Positions 6,618 through 7,194 of a stretch of DNA of 7,194 nt are shown in pieces (the first letter of the stretch is position 1; each line of letters starts with the position of its first letter). Under the pieces are notes generated by a model. The model was not told the origin of the DNA. It did not search any database and saw only the letters and a program-made list of their open reading frames with translations. The DNA is from CAZEQK01 sp964514395 (GTDB taxonomy: Bacteria; Bacillota; Bacilli; Tepidibacillales; Tepidibacillaceae): assembly GCA_964514395.1 (NCBI GenBank), contig CAZEQK010000081.1, positions 1-7,194 of the forward strand, written 5' to 3'. Made by a program: the position numbers and the translations under genes.

Positions 6618-7097
6618 ATGAAATATTTTAAGCCAGAATTATGGAAAACAGAATATGAGACACCAGAAGAAGAAGAGAAAACAGATAAACTTTGGGAAGA
6701 AAATATCAAATCCTATCATGAAAGATACAAATCTCTAGAATCAAGGTTGTCAAAAAAAGTATTTAACTTTTTTCTGAAAAAAGACCTTCATGATTTTCAA
6801 ATAGAAAGTTTAGTTATAGAGCACGAAAATAAGGGGTATAGAAAAACGATAAAAGTAACTATACTAGTAACCAATGGTAATGAAAAATGGCAATTATCAT
6901 ACAAAGGAATAAAAAAAATACTATTTGATTATGATATTAATAAAGCTTTATCTGAGAATAGAGGTTTTGACGATTGGGGTTATGATGAACTTCTAGATGT
7001 TGATGAGAATATACTATCTCATGAAATATTATTTGCTTCTGAAACAAAAATATTAATCTATTTTAAAAATAAAAATATTTTTGTTAAAAAGATATGA
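6618..7097 (+). CDS. probable immunity protein for the RHS toxin
   Basis: This encodes 159 residues beginning MKYFKPELWKTEYETPEEEE, with no signal peptide or membrane segment, so it is cytoplasmic. The N-terminal third is charged and probably helical (EEEEKTDKLWEENIKSYHERYKSLESRLSKKVFNFF, in parts). The C-terminal part looks beta-rich and holds LHDFQIESL, LSYKGIKKILFDYD, FDDWGYDELLDVDE and LSHEILFASETKILIYFK. The order LHD, then a W.YDE motif, then a H-[EV]-[IL]-LF motif resembles what I remember of DUF4085-type proteins; this is a recollection and not a tested match. The gene begins 34 bases after the toxin stop, on the same strand and without a terminator between, the standard position of the cognate immunity gene. 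The acidic motifs would suit binding to the strongly basic toxin tip. The immunity role is inferred from position and properties. Confidence 0.7.
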   Translation: MKYFKPELWKTEYETPEEEEKTDKLWEENIKSYHERYKSLESRLSKKVFNFFLKKDLHDFQIESLVIEHENKGYRKTIKVTILVTNGNEKWQLSYKGIKKILFDYDINKALSENRGFDDWGYDELLDVDENILSHEILFASETKILIYFKNKNIFVKKI

Positions 7098-7127
7098 CCA
7101 ATCTTAAACAGTGGTACTTTTGATATG

Positions 7128-7178
7128 CTCCCCTTATAATGGACAGTTGAAATAATATAACTGTTTGCTAAAGGGGAG
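7128..7178 (+). promoter_or_regulatory. hairpin sequestering the IS ribosome binding site
   Basis: CTCCCCTT (7128-7135) is the exact reverse complement of AAGGGGAG (7171-7178), and between them ACAGTT (7143-7148) pairs with AACTGT (7159-7164). The right arm is the Shine-Dalgarno of the transposase gene, and TTTTATT follows it. A transcript entering from the toxin-immunity side would fold, hide the Shine-Dalgarno and perhaps terminate. This mode of protection against read-through is known for several insertion sequences. Confidence 0.65.
7135..7140 (+). promoter_or_regulatory. TATAAT -10 box near the IS tip
   Basis: A perfect TATAAT starts about 15 bases inside the proposed tip. The matching -35 position (about 7112-7117, TGGTAC) is outside the element and poor. 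This suits a junction promoter, known from IS3-family circles, whose -35 comes from the abutted right end. Transcripts starting about 7 bases downstream would lack the left arm of the hairpin. Confidence 0.4.
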
Positions 7179-7185
7179 TTTTATT

Positions 7186-7194
7186 ATGGGAAGA
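7186..7194 (+). CDS. first codons of IS transposase gene (orfA-like, partial)
   Basis: ATG GGA AGA (M-G-R) follows AAGGGGAG (7171-7178) with 7 bases of spacing. Only three codons are in the window, so the call rests on the Shine-Dalgarno, the spacing and the insertion-sequence-like end, not on protein sequence. Confidence 0.4.

Larger units (their letters stand above)
7121..7194 (+). mobile_element. left end of an insertion sequence, probably IS3 family (partial)
   Basis: The probable tip is TGATATGCTCCCC at 7121, followed by a GGACAGTTGAAATAATA-type subterminal stretch, a strong Shine-Dalgarno and an ATG whose frame runs off the window. TG tips and a short leader before the first transposase gene are typical of IS3-family elements in Bacillota. 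The exact tip and family are uncertain because the other end and any target-site duplication lie outside. The element sits only 23 bases after the immunity stop. Confidence 0.5.

Noticed and set aside
7079..7120. Intrinsic terminator after the immunity gene
   Set aside because: No GC-rich stem with a T run is seen before the insertion sequence; the only such structure is the hairpin inside the element.

Overview
The window is AT-rich DNA with strong AGGAGG-type ribosome binding sites. It carries a very large secreted YD-repeat (RHS/WapA-like) protein of Gram-positive type, so the host is most likely a low-GC Bacillota, probably of the order Bacillales. The genus cannot be fixed from the sequence.

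Layout: positions 1-287 hold the possible 3' tail of an upstream gene, a weak candidate promoter and an orphan Shine-Dalgarno sequence. Positions 288-6583 hold one huge polymorphic-toxin gene. Its order is signal peptide, N-terminal WapA-like region, DNRLRE-like beta domain, DUF6531-like domain, first YD-repeat block, three tandem carbohydrate-binding-like modules, second YD-repeat block, RHS core ending in DPSGL, and a 146-residue variable C-terminal toxin tip. A single-base frameshift near 780-785 splits the gene into a 185-residue piece with the signal peptide and a 1912-residue piece without it. At the break, the stop of the first frame overlaps an in-frame ATG of the second (TAATG), with a Shine-Dalgarno-like AAGGAAG just upstream. 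Positions 6618-7097 hold a small acidic protein, the likely cognate immunity protein. Only 23 bases after its stop, at about 7121, the left end of an insertion sequence begins, most likely IS3 family. It runs off the window after the first three codons of its first gene.

How the parts work together: an intact protein would be exported, bind glycans or cell wall through its lectin-like modules, hold its toxin tip in a YD-repeat shell, and release it after the DPSGL core. The immunity protein would protect the producer and its kin. The frameshift separates the toxin from its export signal, so the locus may be dead, may make a cytoplasmic form by reinitiation, or may only reflect a one-base sequence error. 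The insertion-sequence end carries a hairpin that would hide its own ribosome binding site in read-through transcripts, and a perfect TATAAT box about 15 bases inside the tip, as expected of a circle-junction promoter.

The most novel elements are the toxin tip with its HMHVD motif and proline-rich hydrophobic tail, and its immunity partner. I could not confidently assign either to a named family.
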